Shown here: piece by piece, positions 48,194-56,699 of the stretch
Position numbering within the stretch: the stretch's first letter is position 1
Layout: each line of letters starts with the position of its first letter
NCBI GenBank assembly: GCA_014874185.1
Contig: JACWAF010000013.1
Span: 1-64,000 of the forward strand
Length of the DNA stretch: 64,000 nucleotides
DNA from: Nitrospirota bacterium
Lineage (GTDB): Bacteria > Nitrospirota > Thermodesulfovibrionia > Thermodesulfovibrionales > JdFR-88
Reading direction: 5' to 3'
Notes under the pieces: generated by a model
The model's input: the letters and a program-made list of their open reading frames with translations, nothing else
Databases searched by the model: none
What the model was told of the DNA's origin: nothing
Program-made: the position numbers and the translations under genes

Positions 48194-50014
48194 ATGGAAT
48201 TCTACGACCTCGCATTCCCCTTTAAATTGGGCCCGCTTACGTATGCGGCCCCCGAAGGCCTGCAGTTGTCCCCCGGCGCTCTCGTCCTTGCGGAACTGAA
48301 AAAATCCGTCAAACGGGCGGTTGTACTCGGAAAAGCAGGCCCCGTGCCAGGAAGAGTTGCAGACCTGAAAGAGATAAAGTCCGCCGTCCCGGAAGGGGTT
48401 GTACTCGGTGAATCCTTGGTTCGCCTCCTGAAATGGATGAGCGAATATTACCTCTCGCCCGAGGGGCTTGTGCTGAAGGCGATGTTCGGCGCCGGCCTCT
48501 TTGAAAAAAGAAAAAGGAAGGCGGCCAGGCCCAAGGCCGCAAAGCCGCACCAGCCTCTTCCGGTTCAGGAGATTGAAAAATCCCGCTTAAATGAATTCCT
48601 GAAGCCGGAGGGGTTCGGCGTTCACCTGCTGCACGCCCCTTCCACGGCTTACGAGCGCTCTTTCATAAGAGGGGCCGTTTCAGGGCAGACCGGCGTCATC
48701 GTGCTGGTGCCGGAGCTTTCAAGAATTCCCATTTACGAACCCTTTTTAAGAGAGGAATTCGGCGAGAGGCTATGTGTTTTGCACGGGAGACTCACCGGCG
48801 CGCAAAGGGCTGACGTCTATGAGAAGATACTCTCGGGTGGCGCCGATATCGTGCTTGGGACAAGGCTTGCCGTATTCGCCCCGTTCAAGAGGGTCTCGAT
48901 GCTCGCCGTTGCCGAAGAGGAGAGCGAGCATTACAAGAATGAGGAATACGCAAGGTACAATGCGCGGGACGTGGCGATAAAGCGGGCATCCGTGGAAGGG
49001 GCGAAGGTGCTCCTCACGTCCATATGCCCGGGGGCGGAATCGTTCGCGAACGCGCTCAGGGGCAAATACAGGTTATTAAGACCCGCTCGGAAGCCCATCC
49101 GCGTGCGCCTTATAAATTCCAGGAAAACTCCCATGAAAACTCCTTCCATATCCGAGGGCCTGCACCGGGGAATCATGAGCGCGCTTGAAAAAGGGGCTGG
49201 AGCGGTAATAATCGCAAACAGGCTTGGTCATTCGGTGCCGGTCTGCGAGGACTGCGGCCATCTTGAAAAGTGTCCTTCCTGCGGGATGGCCATGGTCTAT
49301 CACAGGCCCCGGCGGGCATTGAGGTGCGCCTGGTGCGGCCATTCCAAAACGGCATTCGAGGCCTGCCCCAGGTGCAGGGGGCACAACATAAAATTTCTGG
49401 GCAGCGGGCTCGAGCGCTTCGAAGATGAACTGAAAAAGCTGCTGCCGGACACCCCCGTAAGAACGGAGTCGGCCGCCAGGGAGGATGGCCCCTCCGATGC
49501 CAGGCTGGTTATAGGCACAAAAAGGGCCATCCCCCGAAAAGGCCGCGGCGAGGTGCTTGCAGCGGGCGTAATCAACCCGGAGGGCGCTTTCTTCCACCCC
49601 GATTTCAGGGCGCGTGAGCGCGTCTTCAGGGAGCTTTGCTACCTGGCGGACAGGCTGACCGAGGGGGGCACTCTTTACATCCAGACCAGTGAGCCCGCGC
49701 TGTTAAAAAATTTGAAGACATTGGATTACGAAAGCTTCATCAAGGCTGAACTGGCCGAAAGAAAAATCCTCGGCTATCCTCCATTTTCAAAGACCGGCCT
49801 GATAATGGTCGAGGGGCCGATAAAAAAGCTGGAACTGCCGGCGCTGGAAAATGTGGAAATATTGGGGCCGGCCATGAGGCTCATTAAAAAAGGCGAAAAG
49901 GCATCCGTGCTCATGGTAAAGGCATCTTCCTCGAAAGAGCTGAAAGAGGCGTTCCCGGCAATATTAAAAGGCATAAAAGCGGAAAAGATAACAGTTGATA
50001 TAGACCCGGTGTAG
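48194..50014 (+). CDS. priA: PriA-like primosomal protein with degenerate ATPase motifs
   Basis: A 606-residue protein, shorter than the usual ~730. The N-terminal DNA-binding domain is present (FDYDLAFPFKL-like start, VVLGESLVRLLKWMSEYYLS). The zinc-binding cysteines are intact (CEDCGHLEKCPSCGMAMVYH, RCAWCGHSKTAFEACPRCRG) and are followed by LGSGLERFEDELKKLLP. The helicase motifs are lost: the Walker A position reads LLHAPSTAYERSF without GSGKT, and the DEEH box reads VAEEESEHYK. It may load the primosome without unwinding, as proposed for actinobacterial PriA. Confidence 0.85.
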   Translation: MEFYDLAFPFKLGPLTYAAPEGLQLSPGALVLAELKKSVKRAVVLGKAGPVPGRVADLKEIKSAVPEGVVLGESLVRLLKWMSEYYLSPEGLVLKAMFGAGLFEKRKRKAARPKAAKPHQPLPVQEIEKSRLNEFLKPEGFGVHLLHAPSTAYERSFIRGAVSGQTGVIVLVPELSRIPIYEPFLREEFGERLCVLHGRLTGAQRADVYEKILSGGADIVLGTRLAVFAPFKRVSMLAVAEEESEHYKNEEYARYNARDVAIKRASVEGAKVLLTSICPGAESFANALRGKYRLLRPARKPIRVRLINSRKTPMKTPSISEGLHRGIMSALEKGAGAVIIANRLGHSVPVCEDCGHLEKCPSCGMAMVYHRPRRALRCAWCGHSKTAFEACPRCRGHNIKFLGSGLERFEDELKKLLPDTPVRTESAAREDGPSDARLVIGTKRAIPRKGRGEVLAAGVINPEGAFFHPDFRARERVFRELCYLADRLTEGGTLYIQTSEPALLKNLKTLDYESFIKAELAERKILGYPPFSKTGLIMVEGPIKKLELPALENVEILGPAMRLIKKGEKASVLMVKASSSKELKEAFPAILKGIKAEKITVDIDPV

Positions 50015-50020
50015 TGTTAT

Positions 50021-50055
50021 CCCCCCTTAATTTAAGGGGGGATGAAGGGGGGTTA
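50021..50055. repeat. CCCCCCTT-type palindromic repeat
   Basis: CCCCCCTTAATTTAAGGGGG-G followed by ATGAAGGGGGGTTAC fills the gap between the convergent priA-like and HD genes. The same repeat with small changes is read in frame inside cbiA at 24053-24091. Confidence 0.65.
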
Positions 50056-50634
50056 CTACCTGCCCTTTATCCACCAGTCGCTCTTGTCCGAAAACCACCA
50101 GAGCGAGGAGTCCGTCTCCAGTATAACGGACGCAAGCCTTTTGGCCTCATCGGTCTCAAGCCTTTTAAGGGCGAAATCGAGCCACTCGTCGGCGTACTTG
50201 CTGCCCAGGTCCTTGCACTCCTTCAGGGCAAGTATCATCTCAAGCTGGTCGGCATCGCGGGCCAGGCGGCTCTCGGGCGTCTTCCGCTCTTCGAATTCAG
50301 TTATCAGCGCATGGAGTTCGCCTCCGAAAGGCAGTTGTTCCGTAAGCTCTTTAAGTGTCTTCTCACCATCCACTTTCACATATTTTTTATTTACATAGTT
50401 CAGATCGCCTGTCCTGGCCTCCGGCAGGTCGTGGAAGAGACAGAGTTTCAAGAGCCTTCCTTTGTCTATCCCCTCAGAAAGGTACCCGAGGACAAAGCCT
50501 ATATAAACGGTGCGAAAGATATGTTCCGCCACGGATTCCGCCCCGGTGCCCAGGAACTGATACCCGCTCCGGGGGGTGCGCTTCAGCATCCCGGCCTCGA
50601 AGAGGAAGTTGGCTATCTCAGGCAGTTTTTCCAT
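50056..50634 (-). CDS. HD-domain phosphohydrolase (YfbR-like 5'-nucleotidase type)
   Basis: About 192 residues from MEKLPEIANFLFEAG (a start 6 codons upstream also exists). HD motifs: GAESVAEHIFRTVYIGF with the first histidine near 40, LCLFHDLPEARTGDL with the HD pair near 72, then SRLARDADQLEMILALKE with the last aspartate near 135. This set matches deoxynucleoside monophosphatases such as YfbR. The stop codon abuts a palindromic repeat. Confidence 0.82.
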   Translation of the reverse strand: MEKLPEIANFLFEAGMLKRTPRSGYQFLGTGAESVAEHIFRTVYIGFVLGYLSEGIDKGRLLKLCLFHDLPEARTGDLNYVNKKYVKVDGEKTLKELTEQLPFGGELHALITEFEERKTPESRLARDADQLEMILALKECKDLGSKYADEWLDFALKRLETDEAKRLASVILETDSSLWWFSDKSDWWIKGR

Positions 50635-50750
50635 GGGGATTAATATTATCACATCCGGCGGGCATTACAGAAGGCCGCGCCTTAAAAGTGCACCCATTTG
50701 ATAATATAATCTAATTGGGAGATAGGACTTCCAAATAAGAGAGGTTTTCA

Positions 50751-52388
50751 GTGAAGAGACTGGTCATTTTATCTTACACTGCAATTCTCATCATAATCGG
50801 GCTGCTCCTCTATCACTTCATAAAGGGGCGGAGAGCGGAATGGGAGATTGTCCTGCTTTCAGCGGGCGTGGGAATTTCCTTCTTCTTTTACATGGTTTTT
50901 CATACCTTGAGCAGGGAGGTAACTGAACGCAAGAAAGCGGAGCAGGAGGCCGGGCGCCTCAGCCACAAGTACGAGCTGATATTCAAATCGATGAACGAGG
51001 GATTGGCGGGCTTTGACAGTGAAGGCAGACCCCTTTTCATAAACCAGGCCGCCCTCCGGATGCTTGGGTTCAAACGGGAGGAACTGGAGGGGAGAAATGC
51101 GCACGACCTCATCCATGGCAAGAGAACTGACGGCAGCCCTTATCCCCTTGAGGAATGCCCCATGCGGGACACCCTGGTAAACGGCGTGCCGCACGCCGTC
51201 ACCGGCGAGGTCTTCTGGAGAAAAGACGGCACGTCCTTCCCGGTGGAATACGCGTCCAACCCCATACTGGAAGAGGGGAGGATCACTGGGTCCGCCATAA
51301 CATTCAGGGACGTGACAAAACGGATCGAGACCGAGAAGGCCCTCCAGCAGGCGAACGAGACGCTTGCCAAATGGCTTAACGAGGTCGAACAGCGGAACCG
51401 CGAGATAGAACTGCTGAGCGAGATGGGCAGCCTCTTCCAGGCCTGCGCCGCCGAGCGGGAAGTGTACGAGGTCATAAAGACATCCGTCCGGAAGTTGTTC
51501 CCTCTGGACTCCGGGAGCGTTTTCCTCCTTAACGAGGCGGGGACCCTGCTGGAATCCGCGGTCATCTGGGGGGAGGTGCCGCCCGATGAGCAGGTCTTCA
51601 CGCCCGAGGAATGCTGGGCGTTCAGACTTGGAAAAGAATATCTTGTAAGCAGAAAAAACCCCGCGATACCCTGTCCTCACGTCAAGAATCCCGCGTGGGG
51701 TTATCTGTGCGCCCCCATGATGGCGCAGGGTGAGACCCTGGGGCTTTTCCATCTGCGCTTCGGCCAATACGGGGCCGGACCCATTGAACCGGAGGAGGGC
51801 CTTTCCAGGGACAGAAGGCTGCTGGCCTCGGCCGTGGCGGAGGGCATCTCCCTTTCCATAGCCAATTTCAAGCTGCGCGAAAGGCTCCTCAATCAGTCCA
51901 TCCACGACCCCCTTACGGGGCTTTACAATAGAAGATACATGGATGATATGCTGGAGAGGGAACTGCACCGCATGGCCCGCAAGAATTCGCCGCTGGGGGT
52001 GATCATGCTTGACATAGACCATTTCAAGCAGTTCAACGACACGTATGGGCACGAGGCCGGAGACCTCCTCCTGAAGGCGATCGGGACATATCTGCAGACC
52101 AGCATACGCGAAGAGGATTTTGCCTGCCGTTTCGGCGGGGAGGAATTCGTAATCGTACTGCCCGAGACCATCCTCGCAAAAACCCGCGAGCGGGCCGAGG
52201 AGCTGCGAAAGGGCATAAAAGGGCTCTCGCTAAATTATAAAGGCAATCCCCTGGGCCAGGTTACGGTGTCTCTTGGCTCGGCCGTCTTCCCCCAGAACGG
52301 CCTTGTCATGGCCGAATTGCTGAGAGCCGCGGACGCCGCCCTATACCGCGCCAAGGCCGAGGGCCGCGACCGCGCCGTCAGCATGTAA
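50751..52388 (+). CDS. membrane diguanylate cyclase with PAS and GAF domains
   Basis: A 545-residue protein with a GTG start. Two membrane helices (5-22 and 36-56), a coiled coil (TERKKAEQEAGRLSHKYE), a PAS domain (75-195; FKSMNEGLAGFDSEGRPLFI, TGSAITFRDVTKRIE), a GAF domain (about 220-370), and a GGDEF domain (380-545): DPLTGLYNRRYMDDML, GVIMLDIDHFKQFNDTYGHE and RFGGEEFVIVLPE. The active GGEEF loop is intact. An RxxD inhibition motif is not present at its usual spot. It makes cyclic di-GMP in response to an unknown signal. Confidence 0.92.
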   Translation: MKRLVILSYTAILIIIGLLLYHFIKGRRAEWEIVLLSAGVGISFFFYMVFHTLSREVTERKKAEQEAGRLSHKYELIFKSMNEGLAGFDSEGRPLFINQAALRMLGFKREELEGRNAHDLIHGKRTDGSPYPLEECPMRDTLVNGVPHAVTGEVFWRKDGTSFPVEYASNPILEEGRITGSAITFRDVTKRIETEKALQQANETLAKWLNEVEQRNREIELLSEMGSLFQACAAEREVYEVIKTSVRKLFPLDSGSVFLLNEAGTLLESAVIWGEVPPDEQVFTPEECWAFRLGKEYLVSRKNPAIPCPHVKNPAWGYLCAPMMAQGETLGLFHLRFGQYGAGPIEPEEGLSRDRRLLASAVAEGISLSIANFKLRERLLNQSIHDPLTGLYNRRYMDDMLERELHRMARKNSPLGVIMLDIDHFKQFNDTYGHEAGDLLLKAIGTYLQTSIREEDFACRFGGEEFVIVLPETILAKTRERAEELRKGIKGLSLNYKGNPLGQVTVSLGSAVFPQNGLVMAELLRAADAALYRAKAEGRDRAVSM

Positions 52389-52395
52389 AGAAATA

Positions 52396-52523
52396 GCTGC
52401 TTTTTCTTGTAAGAAAAAGTAGCCAAAAAGAACTTTTAGCTTTTTTTCCGCTTCTGCGAAGCGGAAAAAAGAGCAAGAGTTTTTTCTTTTGCTACTTTTC
52501 TTTTTTGCAAAAAAGAAAAGTAG
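52396..52523. repeat. hairpin-ended dispersed repeat, copy C
   Basis: GCTGCTTTTTCTTGTAAG-AAAAAGTAGC, CCAAAAAGAACTTTTAG, an inner hairpin TTCCGCTTCTGCGAAGCGG-AA replacing the GCGGGGC hairpin of the other copies, CAAGAGTTTTTTC, then GCTACTTTTCTTTTTTGC-AAAAAAGAAAAGTAG. The swapped inner hairpin shows that the ends, not the core, define the family. Confidence 0.75.
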
Positions 52524-52576
52524 ATTCCTTGGGTTTTTTTGACATCCCCGCCCGGCGTGTGTTAAAAAATCAGATT

Positions 52577-53824
52577 ATGCATTACTTCACCTACAAAGGC
52601 CGGGAACTATGCGCGGAGGACGTGCCCATAACGGAACTCGCCCGCGAGTACGGCACGCCTCTCTACATCTATAGCCAAAAAACCCTTGTGCGGCACATAA
52701 ACGCCTATAAGAGCGCCTTCGAGGGTTATCCGCATCTCATCTGTTATGCCCTGAAGGCCAACACCAACGGGGCCATCCTGAAGCTCCTGGCGGGCGAGGG
52801 CGCGGGCGGTGACATAGTCTCCGGGGGCGAACTTTACCGGGCCCTCAGGGCCGGGATCCCAGCCAAAAAAATAGTCTATGCCGGAGTGGGCAAGACGGAA
52901 GAAGAGATAAACTTCGCGCTCCGGAAGAAGATACTCATGTTCAATGTGGAGAGCGCGGACGAACTGGCCCGGATAGATGAAGTGGCTGGCCAATTGGGCG
53001 CTAAGGCCCCGATAGCCCTCCGTGTGAACCCGGACATAAACCCGAAGAGCCACCCCTATATCTCCACCGGCATGAGGGAACACAAGTTCGGCATTCCGGT
53101 GGAGCAGGCCCTTCTCCTCTACAGGCAGGCCTCCCGGATGAAAAATGTAAACGTAATCGGCATACACCAGCATATAGGCTCTCAGCTTACGGAGATAACT
53201 CCGTTCGCCGATTCGCTGAAGAAGACCCTTTCCGTTATCGACAGGCTCCGCGGAAACGGGATAGGGCTTAAATACCTGGACGTGGGCGGGGGGCTTGGCA
53301 TCCCTTACAGGGAAGAGGACAATCCGCCTGAACCATCAGAGCTTGCCGGAAAGCTTCTGCCCCTTCTGGGAGAGAGCGGGCGCGGCCTCACGATAATCAT
53401 AGAGCCCGGAAGGTCCATAGCGGGCAACGCGGGCGTGCTTGTAACAAAGTGCCTTTACACGAAAGCGGGCGCGGACAGGGAGTTCGTCATCGTGGACGCC
53501 GGGATGAACGACCTCATACGCCCGTCCCTGTATGGCTCCTATCACCGCATACTTCCGGCCGTAAACAATAGAAGAGAGATAAAAAAGGCCGATGTCGTGG
53601 GGCCGATCTGCGAATCCGGCGACTTCCTGGCGAAAGAAAGGGAGATGCCCGCCGTCAAGAAAGGCGAGTACCTGGTGGTGATGAGCGCGGGGGCATACGG
53701 CTTCAGCATGGCTTCCACCTATAACTCGCGCCCCAGGCCGGCCGAGGTCCTCGTGGACGGCAAGTCCCACAGGCTGATACGGAAAAGGGAGACCTACCCC
53801 GACCTCGTAAAAGGGGAATTTTAA
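52577..53824 (+). CDS. lysA: diaminopimelate decarboxylase
   Basis: 415 residues from MHYFTYKGRELCAEDVPITE; a longer frame to 52505 begins inside the repeat. It removes CO2 from meso-diaminopimelate to give lysine. PLP-lysine motif ICYALKANTNGAILKLLAGE near 57, GGDIVSGGELYRALRAG near 78, GIHQHIGSQL near 195, YLDVGGGLGIPY near 235, EPGRSIAGNAG near 275 and GPICESGDFLAK with the acid cysteine near 345. First of lysA-dapF-dapA. Confidence 0.96.
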   Translation: MHYFTYKGRELCAEDVPITELAREYGTPLYIYSQKTLVRHINAYKSAFEGYPHLICYALKANTNGAILKLLAGEGAGGDIVSGGELYRALRAGIPAKKIVYAGVGKTEEEINFALRKKILMFNVESADELARIDEVAGQLGAKAPIALRVNPDINPKSHPYISTGMREHKFGIPVEQALLLYRQASRMKNVNVIGIHQHIGSQLTEITPFADSLKKTLSVIDRLRGNGIGLKYLDVGGGLGIPYREEDNPPEPSELAGKLLPLLGESGRGLTIIIEPGRSIAGNAGVLVTKCLYTKAGADREFVIVDAGMNDLIRPSLYGSYHRILPAVNNRREIKKADVVGPICESGDFLAKEREMPAVKKGEYLVVMSAGAYGFSMASTYNSRPRPAEVLVDGKSHRLIRKRETYPDLVKGEF

Positions 53825-53827
53825 CTT

Positions 53828-54667
53828 TTGGCCTTTCCCTCGACCATACACTTTACTAAAATGCAGGGCACGGGAAACGACTTCGTGCTCATAGACGGCC
53901 TTCGCCAGGACATCTCGGCGATAGACTTCACCCGCGCGGCGAGACATCTCTGCGACCGGAGGTCCGGCATCGGGGCGGACCAGGTGCTTCTGCTTCTTCC
54001 TTCGCAAACCGCCGATTTCAGGATGAGGATATTCAACGCCGACGGCTCCGATGTGCAGATGTGCGGAAACGGCATAAGGTGCCTGGCAAAATACATCTGG
54101 GACAGAGGGCTTTCTGATAAAAAGATATTGGACATAGAGACCCCGGCGGGCGTTATAAAACCGGAGAAGAGAGACGGCCTTGTCCGCGTGGACATGGGAA
54201 TTCCAATCCTGGAGGCCGAAAAGATACCCGTCCGGCTGGAGGGGAGAGTGGTTGATTATCCGCTGAAACTGGAGGATGCCGTGTTCCCGGTCACGTGCGT
54301 TTCGATGGGCAATCCGCACGCGGTGGTGTTCGTGGACGACGTGGACGGCTTTCCGGTTGCCCGCTATGGGCCGTTTATTGAGAACCATCAGATCTTCCCG
54401 GAGAGGACGAATGTGGAATTCGTGCAGGTAATCGGCACTGATAGTATAAAAATGAGGGTATGGGAGCGCGGGGCCGGCGAGACCATGGCCTGCGGCACTG
54501 GGGCGTCCGCGGCCACTGCGGCGTCGAGGCTGAAGGGGCTTGCCTCCGGGCGGGTCAGGGTGCGGCTCATGGGCGGGGAGCTTGTGATAGAGTGGGAAGG
54601 TGAAGGCACGCATCTGTTCATGACCGGCCCGGCCGAAGAGGTATTCGAGGGGGAGATAAAGGTATGA
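53828..54667 (+). CDS. dapF: diaminopimelate epimerase
   Basis: A 279-residue enzyme with a TTG start 3 bases after lysA. FTKMQGTGNDFVLIDGL at the start, then the first catalytic cysteine in NADGSDVQMCGNGIRCLA near 75, SMGNPHAVVFVDD near 160, and the second in GETMACGTGASAATAAS near 220. It converts LL- to meso-diaminopimelate for lysine and peptidoglycan. Confidence 0.96.
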   Translation: MAFPSTIHFTKMQGTGNDFVLIDGLRQDISAIDFTRAARHLCDRRSGIGADQVLLLLPSQTADFRMRIFNADGSDVQMCGNGIRCLAKYIWDRGLSDKKILDIETPAGVIKPEKRDGLVRVDMGIPILEAEKIPVRLEGRVVDYPLKLEDAVFPVTCVSMGNPHAVVFVDDVDGFPVARYGPFIENHQIFPERTNVEFVQVIGTDSIKMRVWERGAGETMACGTGASAATAASRLKGLASGRVRVRLMGGELVIEWEGEGTHLFMTGPAEEVFEGEIKV

Positions 54668-54688
54668 TACGAAGAAGGAGGAGATTAT

Positions 54689-55564
54689 ATGTTTGAAGGT
54701 TCGATGGTCGCCATGGTGACCCCTTTCAAAAGAGGAAAGGTTGACGAGAAGGCGCTTATAAGCATGGTGAACTGGCAGATAGAGGAAGGCACCGACGCCA
54801 TCATCCCCTGCGGCACCACCGGGGAGAGCGCCACGCTCGATTTCGACGAACATTACAGGGTGATAGAGGTAGTGGTAAAGGCCGTAAAAGGGCGCGTGCC
54901 GGTAATCGCTGGCACCGGGGCAAACTCCACGGATGAGGCCATACTGATAACCAGGAAGGCCCGCGAACTTGGCGCGGACGGCGCGCTGCTGGTGTCGCCC
55001 TATTACAACAAGCCCACCCAGCAGGGCATATACCTGCACTACAAGGCCGTGGCGGACAGCGTGAAAGGCTTCCCGCTGATCCTCTATAACGTACCGGGCA
55101 GGACGTCTTCCAATATCCTTCCGGAGACGGTGGCGAGGCTGGCGGAGGTAAGGAACATAGTGGGCATCAAAGAGGCCACGGGCGACATGAAGCAGGCAAG
55201 CGAGCTTTTACGCCTTGTGGGCGGCGGCTTCACCGTGCTCTCCGGCGATGACTTCACCACGCTTCCCATGTACGTGCTGGGCGGGAAGGGCGCTATCTCC
55301 GTGAGCGCCAACGTGCTCCCAAAAAAGCAGGCGCTCATGTGGGACGCCTGGAAGGCGGGCGACATCGAGCACGCCAGAAGACTGCATTTCGAGCTGGAAC
55401 CCCTTAACAAGGCCATGTTCATAGAGACCAACCCCATCCCGGTGAAAACCGCGCTTGCCATGATGGGACTTATAAAAGAGGAATTCCGCCTGCCGCTCTG
55501 CCGGATGGGCGATGAGAACCGGAAGAAGCTTGAGAAAGCGCTCAAGGGATATAGGCTCATCTAG
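54689..55564 (+). CDS. dapA: 4-hydroxy-tetrahydrodipicolinate synthase
   Basis: A 291-residue TIM barrel condensing pyruvate with aspartate semialdehyde. FEGSMVAMVTPFKRGKVDE at the start, IIPCGTTGESATL near 40, VIAGTGANSTDEAI, YYNKPTQQGIYLHYKAV near 108 with the catalytic tyrosine, YNVPGRTSSNI near 134 and the Schiff-base lysine in IVGIKEATGDM near 162. AGAAGGAGGAG precedes the ATG. Its product leads to LysA's substrate; dapB is not adjacent. Confidence 0.96.
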   Translation: MFEGSMVAMVTPFKRGKVDEKALISMVNWQIEEGTDAIIPCGTTGESATLDFDEHYRVIEVVVKAVKGRVPVIAGTGANSTDEAILITRKARELGADGALLVSPYYNKPTQQGIYLHYKAVADSVKGFPLILYNVPGRTSSNILPETVARLAEVRNIVGIKEATGDMKQASELLRLVGGGFTVLSGDDFTTLPMYVLGGKGAISVSANVLPKKQALMWDAWKAGDIEHARRLHFELEPLNKAMFIETNPIPVKTALAMMGLIKEEFRLPLCRMGDENRKKLEKALKGYRLI

Positions 55565-55588
55565 AGGATGCTGGAAAAACCTTTTTAC

Positions 55589-55668
55589 GTCATTGCGAGG
55601 AGCTTTAAGCGGCGAAGCAACCTCGCGTTTTAAAAGAGGCCGGATTGCTTCGCTGCGCTCGCAATGAC
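55589..55668. repeat. GTCATTGCGA-type palindromic repeat
   Basis: GTCATTGCGAGGAGC at the left and GCTGCGCTCGCAATGAC at the right form inverted ends, with GCGAAGCAA and GATTGCTTCGC between. This is the intergenic palindrome class widely seen in anaerobic Proteobacteria-like genomes. It lies 25 bases after dapA. Confidence 0.7.
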
Positions 55669-55720
55669 AACCCTGGTTCTTCAGCAGATTTGCTGGATTA
55701 TCCTGTAATCAGGAGACGAA

Positions 55721-55753
55721 AAAAGGGCGGGAAATAAAAATTCCCGCCCTTTT
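55721..55753. terminator. bidirectional intrinsic terminator between dapA and dagK
   Basis: AAAAGGGCGGGAA and TTCCCGCCCTTTT make a 13-bp stem with a 7-base AT loop, giving a T tract on both strands between convergent genes. Confidence 0.85.
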
Positions 55754-55823
55754 CATTTCTGCCGGTATCAGTTCCTTCAAACCAGTTCTGAGGCGGGAAC
55801 GGAAAGAATCTCTGAATTTTCCT

Positions 55824-56699
55824 CTAAAAAATGAGCCTGAGCATTTCGGGCGAGATATCGATAACAACCGGGCTTTTGCCGATATAATCCCCGTCGGCCT
55901 GGACGTGGGCGGGGGAGGCGATCTCCACCTTATTGCATTCCCTGTAAACCACGTCCCTGAACCGGGTATGGATGCCGATTAGAATGCCCGCCGTGTATTT
56001 CAGCACCGAAAGCCTTCCTTTTTTCCTCATGAGCACCGCGTAGAGGGTTGGGTCCATGATGCTTGCGTGCGGGGCCGCCTTCATATAGCCCCCATAGCTT
56101 GCCCCCTTGCAGATTATGGCGCTTGCCGCCCGGTATTCCTCCCCGTCCAGGCGTATCTTAAGCGGCTCCGGGTTCCACCTCAAAAGATTTTTGAGCCCGC
56201 TCAGGATATATGCCGCCTTGCCTGAATACTTTTTTAATTTCTTGTCCACGTTGTAAACGGCCCAGGCATCGAACCCCACGCCGGCCATCAGGAAATATCT
56301 TCTCTCCGTGCCGTCCGGAAAATTGAGCCTGCCAAGATGTGCGTCATGAACGTTGCCGGAAAGGATCCTTTTTACAGCCCCGCGCACGTCTTCAGGATAG
56401 CGGAGTTCCTTTGCGAGCACGTTTGTGGTGCCCATCGGCAGAAGGCCCATCGGCACCCCGGTGCCCGCAAGGGCGTTTGCCACCTCGTTGAATGTGCCGT
56501 CCCCGCCCGCGGCCACGACAAGCCCGGCCCCTTCAGAGAGGGCCTTTCTTGCAAGCTCCGTTCCGTGCCCTTTTTTTTCGGTGAGATAAATTGATACCTT
56601 GAAGCCCGCTTTTTCAAGAAGAGCTGCGGCCAGCGCGAACTTTTTTTCGGACGCCCTTCTTGCCGCCGGGTTTGCCACGATCGCGCAGGTCTGTTTCAT
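55824..56699 (-). CDS. diacylglycerol kinase-like lipid kinase (YegS/DagK)
   Basis: A 291-residue lipid kinase. CAIVANPAARRASEKKFA at the start, the ATP-binding GLVVAAGGDGTFNEVANAL near 60, GLLPMGTTNVLAKEL near 85 and a C-terminal beta domain (FLMAGVGFDAWAVYNVDKKL; VQADGDYIGKSPVVIDI). It phosphorylates diacylglycerol or a related lipid for phospholipid recycling. Its 5' end overlaps bioW by 86 bases in another frame, and the N-terminus is clearly genuine. Confidence 0.88.
   Translation of the reverse strand: MKQTCAIVANPAARRASEKKFALAAALLEKAGFKVSIYLTEKKGHGTELARKALSEGAGLVVAAGGDGTFNEVANALAGTGVPMGLLPMGTTNVLAKELRYPEDVRGAVKRILSGNVHDAHLGRLNFPDGTERRYFLMAGVGFDAWAVYNVDKKLKKYSGKAAYILSGLKNLLRWNPEPLKIRLDGEEYRAASAIICKGASYGGYMKAAPHASIMDPTLYAVLMRKKGRLSVLKYTAGILIGIHTRFRDVVYRECNKVEIASPAHVQADGDYIGKSPVVIDISPEMLRLIF

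Noticed and set aside
52389-52576. lysine riboswitch ahead of lysA
   Set aside because: The leader is filled by the hairpin-ended repeat and shows no lysine aptamer features.
53336-55039. 567-residue minus-strand open frame
   Set aside because: It is antisense to lysA, dapF and dapA, which have all their catalytic motifs; the composition is that of a GC-rich shadow.
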